The position numbers and the translations under genes are program-made. From contig JBBAEA010000065.1 in the NCBI GenBank assembly GCA_041656175.1, forward strand, positions 1 through 19,292: a DNA stretch of 19,292 nucleotides, given 5' to 3'. This document shows positions 6,873-14,957 of the stretch, in pieces. Each line of letters begins with the position of its first letter. The first letter of the stretch is position 1. The stretch comes from JBBAEA01 sp041656175 (lineage in GTDB: Bacteria; Myxococcota_A; Bradymonadia; UBA4248). The notes under the pieces are model-generated. The model did no database searches and had not been told where the DNA came from. It saw nothing but the letters and a program-made list of their open reading frames with translations.

Positions 6873-7717
6873 GGCTTACAATGATAGTCTTTTGAAGCCT
6901 GATAAATTTTATTTTCCGCATCTATAGCCAGCAAGCGCGAATACGCACTGCAAGCCCCTTCAGCATTTTGGAGTTGTTCTTCGTAAATTGCCGCAAGACG
7001 CTTTAGTGCCAGTTCCGTCTCCATCTTCTCGCTCGCCGCCTTTTGCGTTAGCGCTTTTTCGTAAAGCTCGGCTGCATGGGCATAATTTTTTTGAGCATAA
7101 AGCGCGTCGGCGTAAGCAAAACTGGCGGCTTGCGCGCTGGGATCCAAGGAAAATGCTTTTTTGGCAAAAACAAGAGCTTTTTCATAGTCTAGGTAATTAA
7201 ATGCAATCTTCGCCGCTAAGAGCGGAATTTCTATCATCTCGGAATCGCTCTTCTCTGCTTTTTCTAGCAGTGCCATCGCCTCTGCATCTCGTCTTTGGGC
7301 AAACTCTATTTTAGCCGCTAAGAGCAGCGCAGCGGCATTCTCTGGCTTTAATCGTAGCGCTCGCTCCACACTAAACTTCGCGAGCTCCGCCCTTTGTAGG
7401 GCGATATCGATTTTTGTCAAAAGCAGCAGCGCCTCAAAATCTTCAGGATTATCCAGTAGGTATGGCTCTAAACCTAAACGCGCCTCTTCGTAGTTAGCTT
7501 CATTATATAATGATGCAGCATGCACAAGCTCCTCGGGCAAGAGCGCGACAGGCTCAAGCTCATCTTGCACTATTTCTGGCGCAGCCTCCTCTTCTTTTGG
7601 CGCAACGCTTGTTTGTATCGCGCTTTCGGGCTCAGGCTTCGTTCCACAGCCAAGCAGAACAAAAGTCATCGCGAAAATGGCAAAAGAGAGAGGCTGAATT
7701 TTGTTCTTAATTTTCAT
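6869..7717 (-). CDS. TPR-repeat lipoprotein
   Basis: I start this gene at the ATG at 7715-7717 because it gives a textbook lipoprotein signal: MKIKNK, a hydrophobic core, and lipobox LLGC with C24. A longer frame to a TTG at 7808-7810 would bury this signal behind a 31-residue extension. There is no clear ribosome binding site before 7717. After an acidic, Pro/Glu-rich linker (about 25-60), roughly five tetratricopeptide repeats follow, for example YNEANYEEARLGLEPYLLDN and ALRLKPENAAALLLAAKIEF. Such proteins act as envelope assembly or scaffold factors. It shares an ATGA overlap with the methyltransferase gene, an unexpected pairing. Confidence 0.8.
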   Translation of the reverse strand: MKIKNKIQPLSFAIFAMTFVLLGCGTKPEPESAIQTSVAPKEEEAAPEIVQDELEPVALLPEELVHAASLYNEANYEEARLGLEPYLLDNPEDFEALLLLTKIDIALQRAELAKFSVERALRLKPENAAALLLAAKIEFAQRRDAEAMALLEKAEKSDSEMIEIPLLAAKIAFNYLDYEKALVFAKKAFSLDPSAQAASFAYADALYAQKNYAHAAELYEKALTQKAASEKMETELALKRLAAIYEEQLQNAEGACSAYSRLLAIDAENKIYQASKDYHCKP

Positions 7718-7746
7718 AAAAAAGAAGTAGTTCCTTGTAAAAAACT

Positions 7747-7773
7747 CAAAATATTTTGAATATAACTTGTCAA
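7747..7773 (-). promoter_or_regulatory. Candidate promoter/operator region between fhs and the TPR gene
   Basis: On the minus strand TTGACA (complement of 7768-7773) is a perfect -35 sequence. About 15 bp downstream lies a perfect 12-bp palindrome CAAAATATTTTG (7747-7758), where a -10 and an operator would overlap. No well-spaced TATAAT is present, so this is tentative. Confidence 0.3.
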
Positions 7774-7833
7774 TAGCATGCATAACATGCAAAGCGTTCA
7801 AAACATACAAACGAAAAGAAGCCTTCCCAGCTC

Positions 7834-9474
7834 CTAAAACAAGCCACTAATAACACCATTCTCGTCGATATCCATGGCATTGGCAGCAGGCACTTTGGGA
7901 AGGCCGGGCATGGTCATCATATTCCCCGCAATCGCAACGACAAAGCCCGCACCAGCGCGTAACCTCAGTTCCGTAATTTGTATGTCAAAGTCCTTGGGAG
8001 CGCCCGTCAATTTTGCATTATCCGAAAAAGAGTACTGCGTCTTTGCCATGCAAACGGGCAAGTTCCTATACTCGCTATTTTCTAAGCGCTTTAACTCGTT
8101 TAACGCTTTGGGAGCGTAGCTTACGGATTTAGCACCGTAGATTTTTTGGCAAACCGCAAAGATTTTATCACTCATGCTGCTTTGAAGTTCATAGGTAAAA
8201 CGCGGATTTTTAGCATCGTTAAAGCTCCTGAGCACAGCTTTGGCCAAATCTACAGAGCCCAGCCCACCCCTAGCCCACGAATCGCTCAATTCACACGCGA
8301 CGCCCTCGCGTTTGCAAAGCTCTTTAACAAGCTCAATGCTCTCGCGCGCATCGGTCTCAAAGACGTTAATACCCACAACAACGGGTAGCCCCCATTCATC
8401 ACGTATGTTTCGCAGATGCCTTTTTACGTTCTCAAAACCCGAAATAATACTCTCATCCCCCCTATCCTTCAGCTCGGCGTGGTACATTATAGCACGCAAA
8501 GTCACCACAAGCACAACGGCGTCTGGCATGCGCCCAAGCATCCTTGCCTTAATATCGATAAACTTCTCAGCACCGAGATCGGCGCCAAAACCAGCTTCGG
8601 TAATGACGATCTCCGCCTTTGATAACGCCAATTTCGTAGCAACAACAGAACTACAACCATGCGCGATGTTCGCAAAGGGACCACCATGAATGATGGCGGG
8701 GTTGTGCTCTAGGCTTTGCACCAGATTTGGGTAAAACGCATCTTTAAGCACCGCCGCTACAGCACCTTGTACCCCGAGATCACGAACGCTCACCCATTCG
8801 TTATCGACGTTATACGCCACGACAATACTCGCGATACGCTCCTTAAGATCAGCTAAAGACTCCGCTAGGCAAAGTATCGCCATGATCTCGGAGGCAACAC
8901 TGATATCAAAGCCCGTTTCGCGGGGAACACCATTGGGTTTGCCGCCCAAACCAATAACGATGTTACGCAAACTTCGGTCGTTCGTATCTATACAACGCTT
9001 CCACAAAATCCGTCTTGGCTCTATACGCAGAGCATTGCCCTGCTGTATATGGTTATCGATCAACGCCGCAATAAGATTGTTTGCCGCCGTTATCGCGTGT
9101 AAATCGCCAGTAAAATGCAGATTTATATCCTGCATCGGAATGAGCTGCGCATGCCCTCCACCCGTAGCGCCGCCTTTCATACCAAAAACTGGCCCCATCG
9201 ACGGCTCGCGTAAAGCCACGATGCTTCTCTTCCCAATGATGGCAAAAGCATCGTTTAAACCTACGCTACACGTAGTCTTGCCTTCACCATACGGCGTGGG
9301 AGTCATGGCAGTTATCAGCACGAGTTTCGCCTTTGCATCGCCTGGCGTTATGCGGATTTTAGCCTTCTCTTTACCGTAGCAAATAAGCTCATCTGGCGAA
9401 ATATCAATACTTTCTGCGATTTCTTCGATATTTTTCGCTACAATATTCTGTGCAATCTCTGCGTCTCTATTCAT
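7834..9474 (-). CDS. fhs: Formate-tetrahydrofolate ligase
   Basis: ATP-dependent ligation of formate to tetrahydrofolate giving 10-formyl-THF, in the cytoplasm. The 546 residues are close to the family's ~557. The nucleotide loop TPTPYGEGKTT (58-68) and the block EPSMGPVFGMKGGATGGGHA (90-109) are both intact, as is the C-terminal MPGLPKVPAA block. The ATG is preceded by GGTGG at a 7-base spacing. Together with folD at 12649 it completes formate entry into the one-carbon pool (purines, methionine, or the methyl branch of acetogenic-type metabolism; which one cannot be told from here). It appears monocistronic: 117 bp of spacer with a possible new promoter separate it from the TPR gene, and a long repeat-bearing gap precedes it. 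Confidence 0.97.
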   Translation of the reverse strand: MNRDAEIAQNIVAKNIEEIAESIDISPDELICYGKEKAKIRITPGDAKAKLVLITAMTPTPYGEGKTTCSVGLNDAFAIIGKRSIVALREPSMGPVFGMKGGATGGGHAQLIPMQDINLHFTGDLHAITAANNLIAALIDNHIQQGNALRIEPRRILWKRCIDTNDRSLRNIVIGLGGKPNGVPRETGFDISVASEIMAILCLAESLADLKERIASIVVAYNVDNEWVSVRDLGVQGAVAAVLKDAFYPNLVQSLEHNPAIIHGGPFANIAHGCSSVVATKLALSKAEIVITEAGFGADLGAEKFIDIKARMLGRMPDAVVLVVTLRAIMYHAELKDRGDESIISGFENVKRHLRNIRDEWGLPVVVGINVFETDARESIELVKELCKREGVACELSDSWARGGLGSVDLAKAVLRSFNDAKNPRFTYELQSSMSDKIFAVCQKIYGAKSVSYAPKALNELKRLENSEYRNLPVCMAKTQYSFSDNAKLTGAPKDFDIQITELRLRAGAGFVVAIAGNMMTMPGLPKVPAANAMDIDENGVISGLF

Positions 9475-9503
9475 TATTTTTCCACCATTATCGCCTTATT
9501 TTT

Positions 9504-9530
9504 ACCACGAAAAGCACGAAAGGCGCGAAA
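9504..9530 (+). repeat. CACGAAA-type repeat, half copy
   Basis: ACCACGAAAAGCACGAAAG and the following GCGCGAA match the right arm of the inverted repeats at 15116-15138 and 15421-15446. Only one arm is present here. Similar CACGAAAAACACGAAAG sequences are widespread in environmental bacterial genomes. Confidence 0.7.
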
Positions 9531-9599
9531 GACCATAACAAATCAAGTCGAGTTTGTAAGTCTTTGGCGTCAACTGCGTACCTTGTTATTCCTTGCTTC

Positions 9600-9631
9600 C
9601 TAGAATCCGCATCAAACTTGCTAAGAAAAGC
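9600..9631 (+). repeat. 32-nt dispersed motif, copy 2
   Basis: Matches 4898-4929 at 30 of 32 positions (core ATCCGCATCAAACTTGC). It lies in the 538-bp gap upstream of fhs, which contains no recognisable gene. Confidence 0.75.
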
Positions 9632-9818
9632 ATTGTTCGATTTATTGACTTTATCAAGGATTCACTTCTCTAGCAAAGCTCTCGTTTTTCTTAAAAGTTG
9701 CGATGTTTCATGAAATTGGACGCGCTATTTTGATTCGTGCGAGGGTCTTATGAAACGAGGATATGGCTTTTGGCAGATCGTATAAGTTTCCCAACGTCCA
9801 AAACTCAACGAAGTTTCA

Positions 9819-10015
9819 GCTTAAGGATGCTCCGATCAACGCAAAAACAGTAGGAGCAGCTTTCAAAGCTGCCCATGATTAAAACAAGAATATCAGGCGA
9901 GTTTTCAAAATAAAAGTCAATAAAATCAATGCCCTACACACAAACGGGTTCCAAGGGCGAAAGCCCTTGGACGGGGTTTGGGGCGGTAGCCCCAATGAAT
10001 CAGAGTTTCAGCTTA
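9819..10015. repeat. Palindromic intergenic element, copy F (~197 bp)
   Basis: The ends are inverted: GCTTAAGGATGCTCCGATC on the left, and TTAAGCTGAAACTCTGATTC read inward from the right on the minus strand. Inside are the palindrome GCAGCTTTCAAAGCTGC (9856-9872), a perfect 8-bp hairpin CCAAGGGC/GCCCTTGG (9951-9970), a perfect 7-bp hairpin TTGGGGC/GCCCCAA (9978-9995) and the TTGATTTTATTGACTTTT motif (9906-9930, minus). The sequence AGTTTCAGCTTAA occurs at both edges (9812-9824 and 10004-10016). The right end contains the TAA of the mevalonate kinase gene. Confidence 0.65.
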
Positions 10016-10966
10016 ACCAAGACTTGGCGCTGTGGCGGGCATTTTGATAACAAACGCAAAATCGGCGCCTGCATCTAAAAAGATATTTTTCAGCGGTTCG
10101 CTATCCTCTTCACGTACAAGGGAAACAACCACGCCACCGCAACCTGCGCCACTCAGTTTCGCCCCAAGCGCCCCGTGTTCGCGAGCAAGTTCGACGAACT
10201 GATCGATTTTAGGGGTACTAACGCCAAGGCGACTTAGAAGTTGCTGGCTACGCGACATGAGTTTGCCAAGGAGTCGGCGATCGTTACTTTGCAAAGCAAT
10301 AAGAGCACGAGACACTAGCCAGTCCGATTCATCATAAAGTTTTTTGAACTCTTCACTGCCGTGACGCTCAGCAATCGCGCTCACAGCCTCATCTTTACCG
10401 ACCCGTGCACCCGTCGAGGCGACAACAAAATGATAGGTCAGCTCGTGGAACAACGGCAATTGCAGGCTATTTCGGCTGTAAAAAATAGGGCTTCCATGCA
10501 GTATAGTGACGTGATCGATACCCGAAGGATTGGGATGAAAATGCCGCTCAAGCAATGAAGCGTAGTATTCCACATAACGCGGTCCAAGCTCTATCGAATA
10601 ATGGGCAGAAAACGCACGAATCAAGGCAACACAAAGTGCCGCAGAGGAGCCCAAACCTTGGCCAATAGGAATATTGGATTGGATTTGCACGTGCAACTTT
10701 GCCTTCTCTATTTCGAGGTTAAACGCTAACGCTTCACAAACGTGTTTGACACGTAGCAGCATATCGCGCAGCTCTGCTTCGTCGTTACGCACTACAAAAT
10801 TAGCGTCAAAATCGGACTCAACCGAGATGCCTTCTTGCTCTGAATCGCTAACAATGACCTTGCACTCCAACTCTGGAATTGGACAGGCCATCCCTAAGCC
10901 ACCATACACCACAAAATGCTCGCCTAATAATATAAGCTTAGCCTCTGCAAGACCCACACTGCGCAT
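10013..10966 (-). CDS. GHMP-family kinase, probable mevalonate kinase
   Basis: ATP-dependent phosphorylation of mevalonate to 5-phosphomevalonate is the likely reaction. The 317 residues carry KLILLGEHFVVYGG (10-23, typical of mevalonate kinases), the phosphate loop IPIGQGLGSSAAL (99-111), NPSGIDHVT with the catalytic Asp D151, and the C-terminal motif KLSGAGCGG (270-278). I start at ATG 10966 because GGAGG lies 6 bases before it; a GTG at 10981 would add five residues but destroys that arrangement. The gene overlaps the upstream nucleotidyltransferase by 29 bp. Galactokinase-like or heptose-kinase roles are less likely given the EHxVVYG and PSGID motifs. Other mevalonate-pathway genes are not in the window. 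The stop is inside a dispersed repeat. Confidence 0.82.
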   Translation of the reverse strand: MRSVGLAEAKLILLGEHFVVYGGLGMACPIPELECKVIVSDSEQEGISVESDFDANFVVRNDEAELRDMLLRVKHVCEALAFNLEIEKAKLHVQIQSNIPIGQGLGSSAALCVALIRAFSAHYSIELGPRYVEYYASLLERHFHPNPSGIDHVTILHGSPIFYSRNSLQLPLFHELTYHFVVASTGARVGKDEAVSAIAERHGSEEFKKLYDESDWLVSRALIALQSNDRRLLGKLMSRSQQLLSRLGVSTPKIDQFVELAREHGALGAKLSGAGCGGVVVSLVREEDSEPLKNIFLDAGADFAFVIKMPATAPSLG

Positions 10967-11729
10967 CCAAAGCCTCCACACGAAATTTTTGCGCCGCCGC
11001 GAGTTCCTCTAACGTATTAACCCCTGCTCCCTCGCGCGCGTCCTCCAACACAAAGGGATAAAACGACACCCCCTCCGCAACCCCTAGAGAGACGATATCC
11101 GTTAGGTAATACTCAGCAGCCCTGTTGTCATTACCGATGCGCGGAATTATCCGAGATAAAAAAGTTTTTGGCGCAAAATATATTCCACTGTTGATCTCTC
11201 GTATCGATAATTCTTCGGCGCTGCAGTCTTTTGCCTCAACAATCGCCTGAACTCTACCTTGCTTATCGCGTAAAATTCGGCCATATGCCTTTGCATCTTC
11301 GAGTATGCTCGTTATTATTCCTACCCCATCGCCAGAGTTATGGATGAATTGATGGAGCGTTTTCGCGCGAAGATTGGGTACATCCCCCGACAAAATAAGC
11401 ACATGCGTGCACAGTAGCTCCTCCAACGTGGGCAACGCACAGCGTACCGCGTGCGCCGTCCCCAGCGGCGTTTTTTGCTCAACCATATGAATGCGAAGCT
11501 CTCGATCCTGGGCGCGTAAATACTCTGGGAGCTCTGGAGCACGCGGGTTAGTCACCACGACAACATCTGTTAAGGCGAGTTCCTCGCATGAATCAAGAAT
11601 CCACGCTATGATTGGGCGACCGCATAAGCATTGCATAGACTTTGAGCCCTTGGATTTCATCCGCGTTCCAAGGCCACCCGCCATAACAATAGCCGCACAA
11701 TTCGCTAAATCCATCTCATTACGGCTCAT
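10938..11729 (-). CDS. GlmU-like nucleotidyltransferase (N-terminal domain only)
   Basis: The protein resembles the uridylyltransferase half of GlmU, which makes UDP-GlcNAc from UTP and GlcNAc-1-phosphate. Motifs in order: AIVMAGGLGTRMKS (13-26), EQKTPLGTAHAV (84-95), LSGDVP (113-118), YGRILRDKQGRVQAIVEAKD (149-168), INSGIY (179-184) and GNDNRAAEYYLTDI (199-212). At about 263 residues it lacks the left-handed beta-helix acetyltransferase domain, so it is either a stand-alone sugar-1-phosphate uridylyltransferase or a relative with another sugar. I take ATG 11729, overlapping the queD stop by 11 bp; ATG 11714 or an earlier in-frame start at 11762 are alternatives. It sits between queD and the GHMP kinase in one overlapping operon. 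Confidence 0.82.
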   Translation of the reverse strand: MSRNEMDLANCAAIVMAGGLGTRMKSKGSKSMQCLCGRPIIAWILDSCEELALTDVVVVTNPRAPELPEYLRAQDRELRIHMVEQKTPLGTAHAVRCALPTLEELLCTHVLILSGDVPNLRAKTLHQFIHNSGDGVGIITSILEDAKAYGRILRDKQGRVQAIVEAKDCSAEELSIREINSGIYFAPKTFLSRIIPRIGNDNRAAEYYLTDIVSLGVAEGVSFYPFVLEDAREGAGVNTLEELAAAQKFRVEALDAQCGSCRG

Positions 11730-12078
11730 ATCTTGCGCTCGCCGTACAAGTTTCATGCACAACCACTGCTTTTATTTGGGGTAAAGCTGCTTTCATTCGG
11801 TGATAGATCCAAGCTCCCAAATTCTCTGCCGTCGGGTTCTCTAAGCCTTCAACCTCGTTGAGATAATAATGATCGAGTTTTGCATGCAATGGCTGCCACG
11901 CCGCGGTGATGTCTGCAAAATCGACTACCCACCCCATCTCTTCGCAAACCTCACCCTCTACAATCACGTCGATTTTGTAGCTATGTCCATGCAGACGAGA
12001 GCATTTATGCCCCTTTGCTACCTTGGGCAAAGTATGAGCTGCCTCAAAAGTAAAACTCTTACTCAGTGTTGACCTCAA
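11719..12078 (-). CDS. queD: 6-carboxytetrahydropterin synthase (QueD / PTPS family)
   Basis: Converts dihydroneopterin triphosphate to 6-carboxy-tetrahydropterin in queuosine/7-deazaguanine synthesis. The 119 residues show the zinc ligands H15 (FEAAH), H30 and H32 (LHGHSY), the catalytic C26 (GHKCSRLHGH), the D68-H69 pair (KLDHYY) and E109 (VHET). The start is TTG (complement of 12076-12078) with a strong AAGGAG at a 6-base spacing. It leads a tightly packed set with the nucleotidyltransferase and the GHMP kinase; no other queuosine genes are visible. A pterin-synthesis role other than queuosine is possible. Confidence 0.92.
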   Translation of the reverse strand: MRSTLSKSFTFEAAHTLPKVAKGHKCSRLHGHSYKIDVIVEGEVCEEMGWVVDFADITAAWQPLHAKLDHYYLNEVEGLENPTAENLGAWIYHRMKAALPQIKAVVVHETCTASARYEP

Positions 12079-12344
12079 AATTTACTCCTTGTTTCGCAAA
12101 ATAACATCTGATTTTAAACCCAAGTTTCATAAAATTATCTTTGTTACTTGCCATCACTGCTAGCAACGTTAGTCGTATATAAGGGCTAAGAAAGATTTAT
12201 GCTAGTCGTATCTTTATTTTATCTCTTTTATGTTAAGAATAGATATCACCGCTTTTCGCATAAAGCGGCATACAACTCGTCAAAATGCTAAGCAAAACAT
12301 TGCTTTTGACACAACAACCGCTATCTCTCCCCTTACGCAGGGCA

Positions 12345-12605
12345 AGCGCAAAGTCGTTAAATTGATAATTTTCAAGGTTTTTTTTGTGGGGGAAGTTTCC
12401 CCCTACGTGTCAACCCCGCGCTGTGCGCGGGTTTGCCACATTCCACAATTCCGACTACGATTTGCGCTGCACTCACGCAGGCTTGCGTTCGATTGCGCAA
12501 ATCTAGTCTCATTGAGCCATCAACTCGCAAAACACTTAGTTTTGCTCGTTTCGGCTCCCCCTCCGCGGGGACACCCCGCGACGCCCCGTCCAATTTTTGG
12601 TCTTA
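12345..12605 (+). repeat. Palindromic intergenic element, copy E (~260 bp)
   Basis: It fills most of the gene-free stretch 12079-12648 upstream of folD. A perfect GGGGGAA/TTCCCCC dyad (12388-12403) is followed by TACG, then a CCCGCGC-TGT-GCGCGGG hairpin (12415-12431), and further right CGCGGGG-ACA-CCCCGCG (12564-12580) and ACGCCCC. The first ~55 bases of this core align closely with element D read on the minus strand. The CTAAG-type end motifs are not recognisable here, so the limits are approximate. The remaining part of the gap (12079-12344) is AT-rich, with no gene that I can support. Confidence 0.65.
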
Positions 12606-12648
12606 ATCAAGCTTTGCACTTGCCCACCCCCTTTACGAGGTAAAATCA

Positions 12649-13500
12649 ATGACCGCAATAATACTCGATGGCTCAGCTTTATCACTACAGATGCAAGAAA
12701 AAATGGCAAAACTGGTCAGTGTAAAATTTGTGAACTCACCCCCACCAAAGCTCGCGGTGATACTCGTCGGCGAGAACCCTGCAAGCAAAAGCTACGTTAG
12801 AACTAAGGAAAGAACGGCGAAAAAACTTGGTTTTGCTACTGAAGTAAAACATTTTACCGAAAAAGCCAGCATGAGCGAAATTTTGGACGCCATTGAAGCT
12901 TTTAACCGCGACCCACATTGCGACGCTTGCTTCGTACAGCTACCCGTCCCCAAACCTTTGGACGGCCTAGTTCTAACGGCACACGTAAGCTCTCAAAAAG
13001 ACGCTGATGGGCTAACGCCTACGAGCATGGGACGCCTACTTTTGGGCGAAAGTGGCGCTTTTTTGCCCTGCACTGCACGTGGCATCATTAGCCTACTCGA
13101 TCACTACAAACTGGAACTTTCTGGAAAGGACGCCGTTGTCGTTGGCCGCTCCAACATCGTGGGTAAACCCGTTTCCCTACTCTTACAGCGCAGGAACTGT
13201 ACGGTAACAATGTGTCACAGCAAAACGCGCGATCTTGAGGCACATGTAAGGCGAGCGGAGCTGCTGGTGGTTGCCACTGGCGTTGCGGGGCTTATAAAGG
13301 GAGAGTGGATTAGGGAGGGTGCCATCGTTATAGATGCTGGCTTCAACAAGCTGGAGGACGGCAGCATCGTTGGCGACGTCGAATTTAACACCGCCAAAGA
13401 GCGAGCCGCTTACATCACACCAGTTCCTGGCGGCGTTGGCCCCATGACGGTTATTAGCTTGCTCGAACAGTGCTTAGAGAGCGCACTGCGACGCGTTTAA
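12649..13500 (+). CDS. folD: Methylenetetrahydrofolate dehydrogenase / methenyltetrahydrofolate cyclohydrolase
   Basis: Bifunctional enzyme converting 5,10-methylene-THF to 10-formyl-THF through methenyl-THF, using NAD(P). The 283 residues are full length. Catalytic residues: Y49 and K53 in SYVRTKERTAKKLG, Q97 in VQLPVPKPL and D120 in KDADGLTP. The cofactor loop VVGRSNIVGKP (164-174) and the terminal PVPGGVGPMT block are intact. GAGGT lies 7 bases before the ATG. It pairs functionally with fhs (minus strand, 3 kb away) but is transcribed separately. Element E lies immediately upstream and could carry or influence its promoter. Confidence 0.97.
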   Translation: MTAIILDGSALSLQMQEKMAKLVSVKFVNSPPPKLAVILVGENPASKSYVRTKERTAKKLGFATEVKHFTEKASMSEILDAIEAFNRDPHCDACFVQLPVPKPLDGLVLTAHVSSQKDADGLTPTSMGRLLLGESGAFLPCTARGIISLLDHYKLELSGKDAVVVGRSNIVGKPVSLLLQRRNCTVTMCHSKTRDLEAHVRRAELLVVATGVAGLIKGEWIREGAIVIDAGFNKLEDGSIVGDVEFNTAKERAAYITPVPGGVGPMTVISLLEQCLESALRRV

Positions 13501-13554
13501 AGATGCACTGCTTCATTTGCGGCTTCACTTAGCCCATCTTTTCTGTGTAACACG

Positions 13555-13582
13555 TTGATTTTATTGCTTTATTTTTTACATT
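13555..13582 (+). promoter_or_regulatory. Weak promoter candidate for rtcB (TTGATTTTATTG repeat copy)
   Basis: TTGATT (13555-13560), 16 bp, then TACATT (13577-13582), each matching 4 of 6 consensus bases. It coincides with a copy of the TTGATTTTATTG motif seen at 2190 and 9906. The remainder of the folD-rtcB spacer shows no clear terminator. Confidence 0.3.
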
Positions 13583-13713
13583 CCCCTGACTTCGCACACT
13601 TTACTTCGCAGAAATCAGAGCTTCCCCAGCACAGCCTAAACCGAGCTCAAACAGCAGAATAATTAGCCCCCAGCCCACAAATTGCATGTACAGCAATAAC
13701 AAGGAGGTAAAAA

Positions 13714-14916
13714 TTGATAACCATAGACGGGAAATTTTGCGACGCCATTGTTTTTGCGCAAAAGCTAGAAAATACAGCGCGCGAGCAAATTAAACGCCTT
13801 TGCGATCAAGAGTTTGTCCAAGGCGCTAAAATTCGTATCATGCCCGATGTTCACGCGGGCGCTGGCTGTACGATCGGCACAACGATGACCATAAGTAACA
13901 AAGTTGTTCCCAACCTCGTTGGCGTAGACATTGGGTGTGGCATGGAAACGGTGATTTTGGAAGAAGACGACATAAATCTTAAAAAACTCGACGCGTTGAT
14001 CCACCGCCAAATTCCAGCGGGTCCCAAAATACGAAGCCGCCCACACGCACTGGCAAAACACTTACGGCTCGATAAACTGCGCGCTGCGGCGCGCCTCGAC
14101 CTCGACCGCGCAAGTAAAAGCGTGGGGACGCTGGGGGGTGGAAATCATTTTATTGAACTTGGACGCGATGAGCACGGGCGATTGCACCTCGTCGTGCACT
14201 CGGGAAGCAGGCATCTTGGAGCGCAGCTAGCCAGACACTACCAAATTGAGGCACAGCGACAAATTAAAGGGAATCTTGAGCGTGTGCGCCGAGAACTTAG
14301 GGAGCTAGAGCGAAAAAACAGTCTTATGGCGAACAAAAAACAAGAGCGCCTGAGCGAATCCATCGCAAAGCCATCGTCCCCCCCAGCAGACCTCGCCTAT
14401 TTAAGCGATCGACTATTCGACGATTATTTGCACGACATGCGTATTGTACAGAATTTTGCGCTACAAAATCGCAAAGCTATCGTCGATGAAATTGTTAGTG
14501 GGCTAGATCTTCGGGTTATCGACGCGTTTAGCACCATACACAATTACATCGATCTCGATGCGATGATCCTACGAAAAGGCGCGGTTAGTGCAAAAGCAGG
14601 CGAGCGCCTCCTCATTCCTATGAACATGCGCGATGGCAGCATCGTTTGCATGGGGAAGGGAAACGCGGAGTGGAACTACTCTGCGCCACACGGTGCGGGA
14701 CGCCTTATGTCGCGTACAGAGGCACGGAAAAAAATTAAACTTGACGCCTTCAAAGAGCAGATGCGCGGTATTTACTCGTCTTGTGTAAACAATGACACCC
14801 TCGACGAGAGCCCCATGGCATATAAAGCTATGGACGAAATTATAGGACAAATTCAAGATAGCGTTAATATTTTGTACCCTATAAAGCCCATTTACAACTT
14901 TAAGGCTAAAGATTAA
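13714..14916 (+). CDS. rtcB: RNA-splicing ligase RtcB
   Basis: GTP- and Mn-dependent ligase joining 2',3'-cyclic-phosphate (or 3'-phosphate) and 5'-OH RNA ends, in RNA repair. Metal and active-site residues are visible: D72 and C75 in GVDIGCGM, N144-H145 in GGGNHFIELG, H162 in VHSGSRHLG, H276 in STIHNYID and the guanylylated H326 in SAPHGAGR. The 400 residues match the short bacterial form. Residues about 185-225 form a charged, Arg/Lys/Glu-rich insert before DLAYL. The start is TTG with a strong AGGAGG at 6 bases. No archease, rtcA or rtcR gene is adjacent, so it appears to be a stand-alone gene. The stop begins a copy of the terminal repeat motif (TTAAGGGTGCTCC). Confidence 0.95.
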   Translation: MITIDGKFCDAIVFAQKLENTAREQIKRLCDQEFVQGAKIRIMPDVHAGAGCTIGTTMTISNKVVPNLVGVDIGCGMETVILEEDDINLKKLDALIHRQIPAGPKIRSRPHALAKHLRLDKLRAAARLDLDRASKSVGTLGGGNHFIELGRDEHGRLHLVVHSGSRHLGAQLARHYQIEAQRQIKGNLERVRRELRELERKNSLMANKKQERLSESIAKPSSPPADLAYLSDRLFDDYLHDMRIVQNFALQNRKAIVDEIVSGLDLRVIDAFSTIHNYIDLDAMILRKGAVSAKAGERLLIPMNMRDGSIVCMGKGNAEWNYSAPHGAGRLMSRTEARKKIKLDAFKEQMRGIYSSCVNNDTLDESPMAYKAMDEIIGQIQDSVNILYPIKPIYNFKAKD

Positions 14917-14957
14917 GGGTGCTCCTTATATTTGGCTCTGCCCCATTTTCTTCTTAT

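Noticed and set aside
7718..7810. Longer TPR protein start at the TTG near 7808
   Set aside because: It would place 31 residues ahead of an intact lipoprotein signal peptide; the internal ATG at 7717 explains the protein better.
12230..12643. Open frame of 137 residues upstream of folD
   Set aside because: It reads through the palindromes of element E, has no ribosome binding site and a composition set by the repeat.
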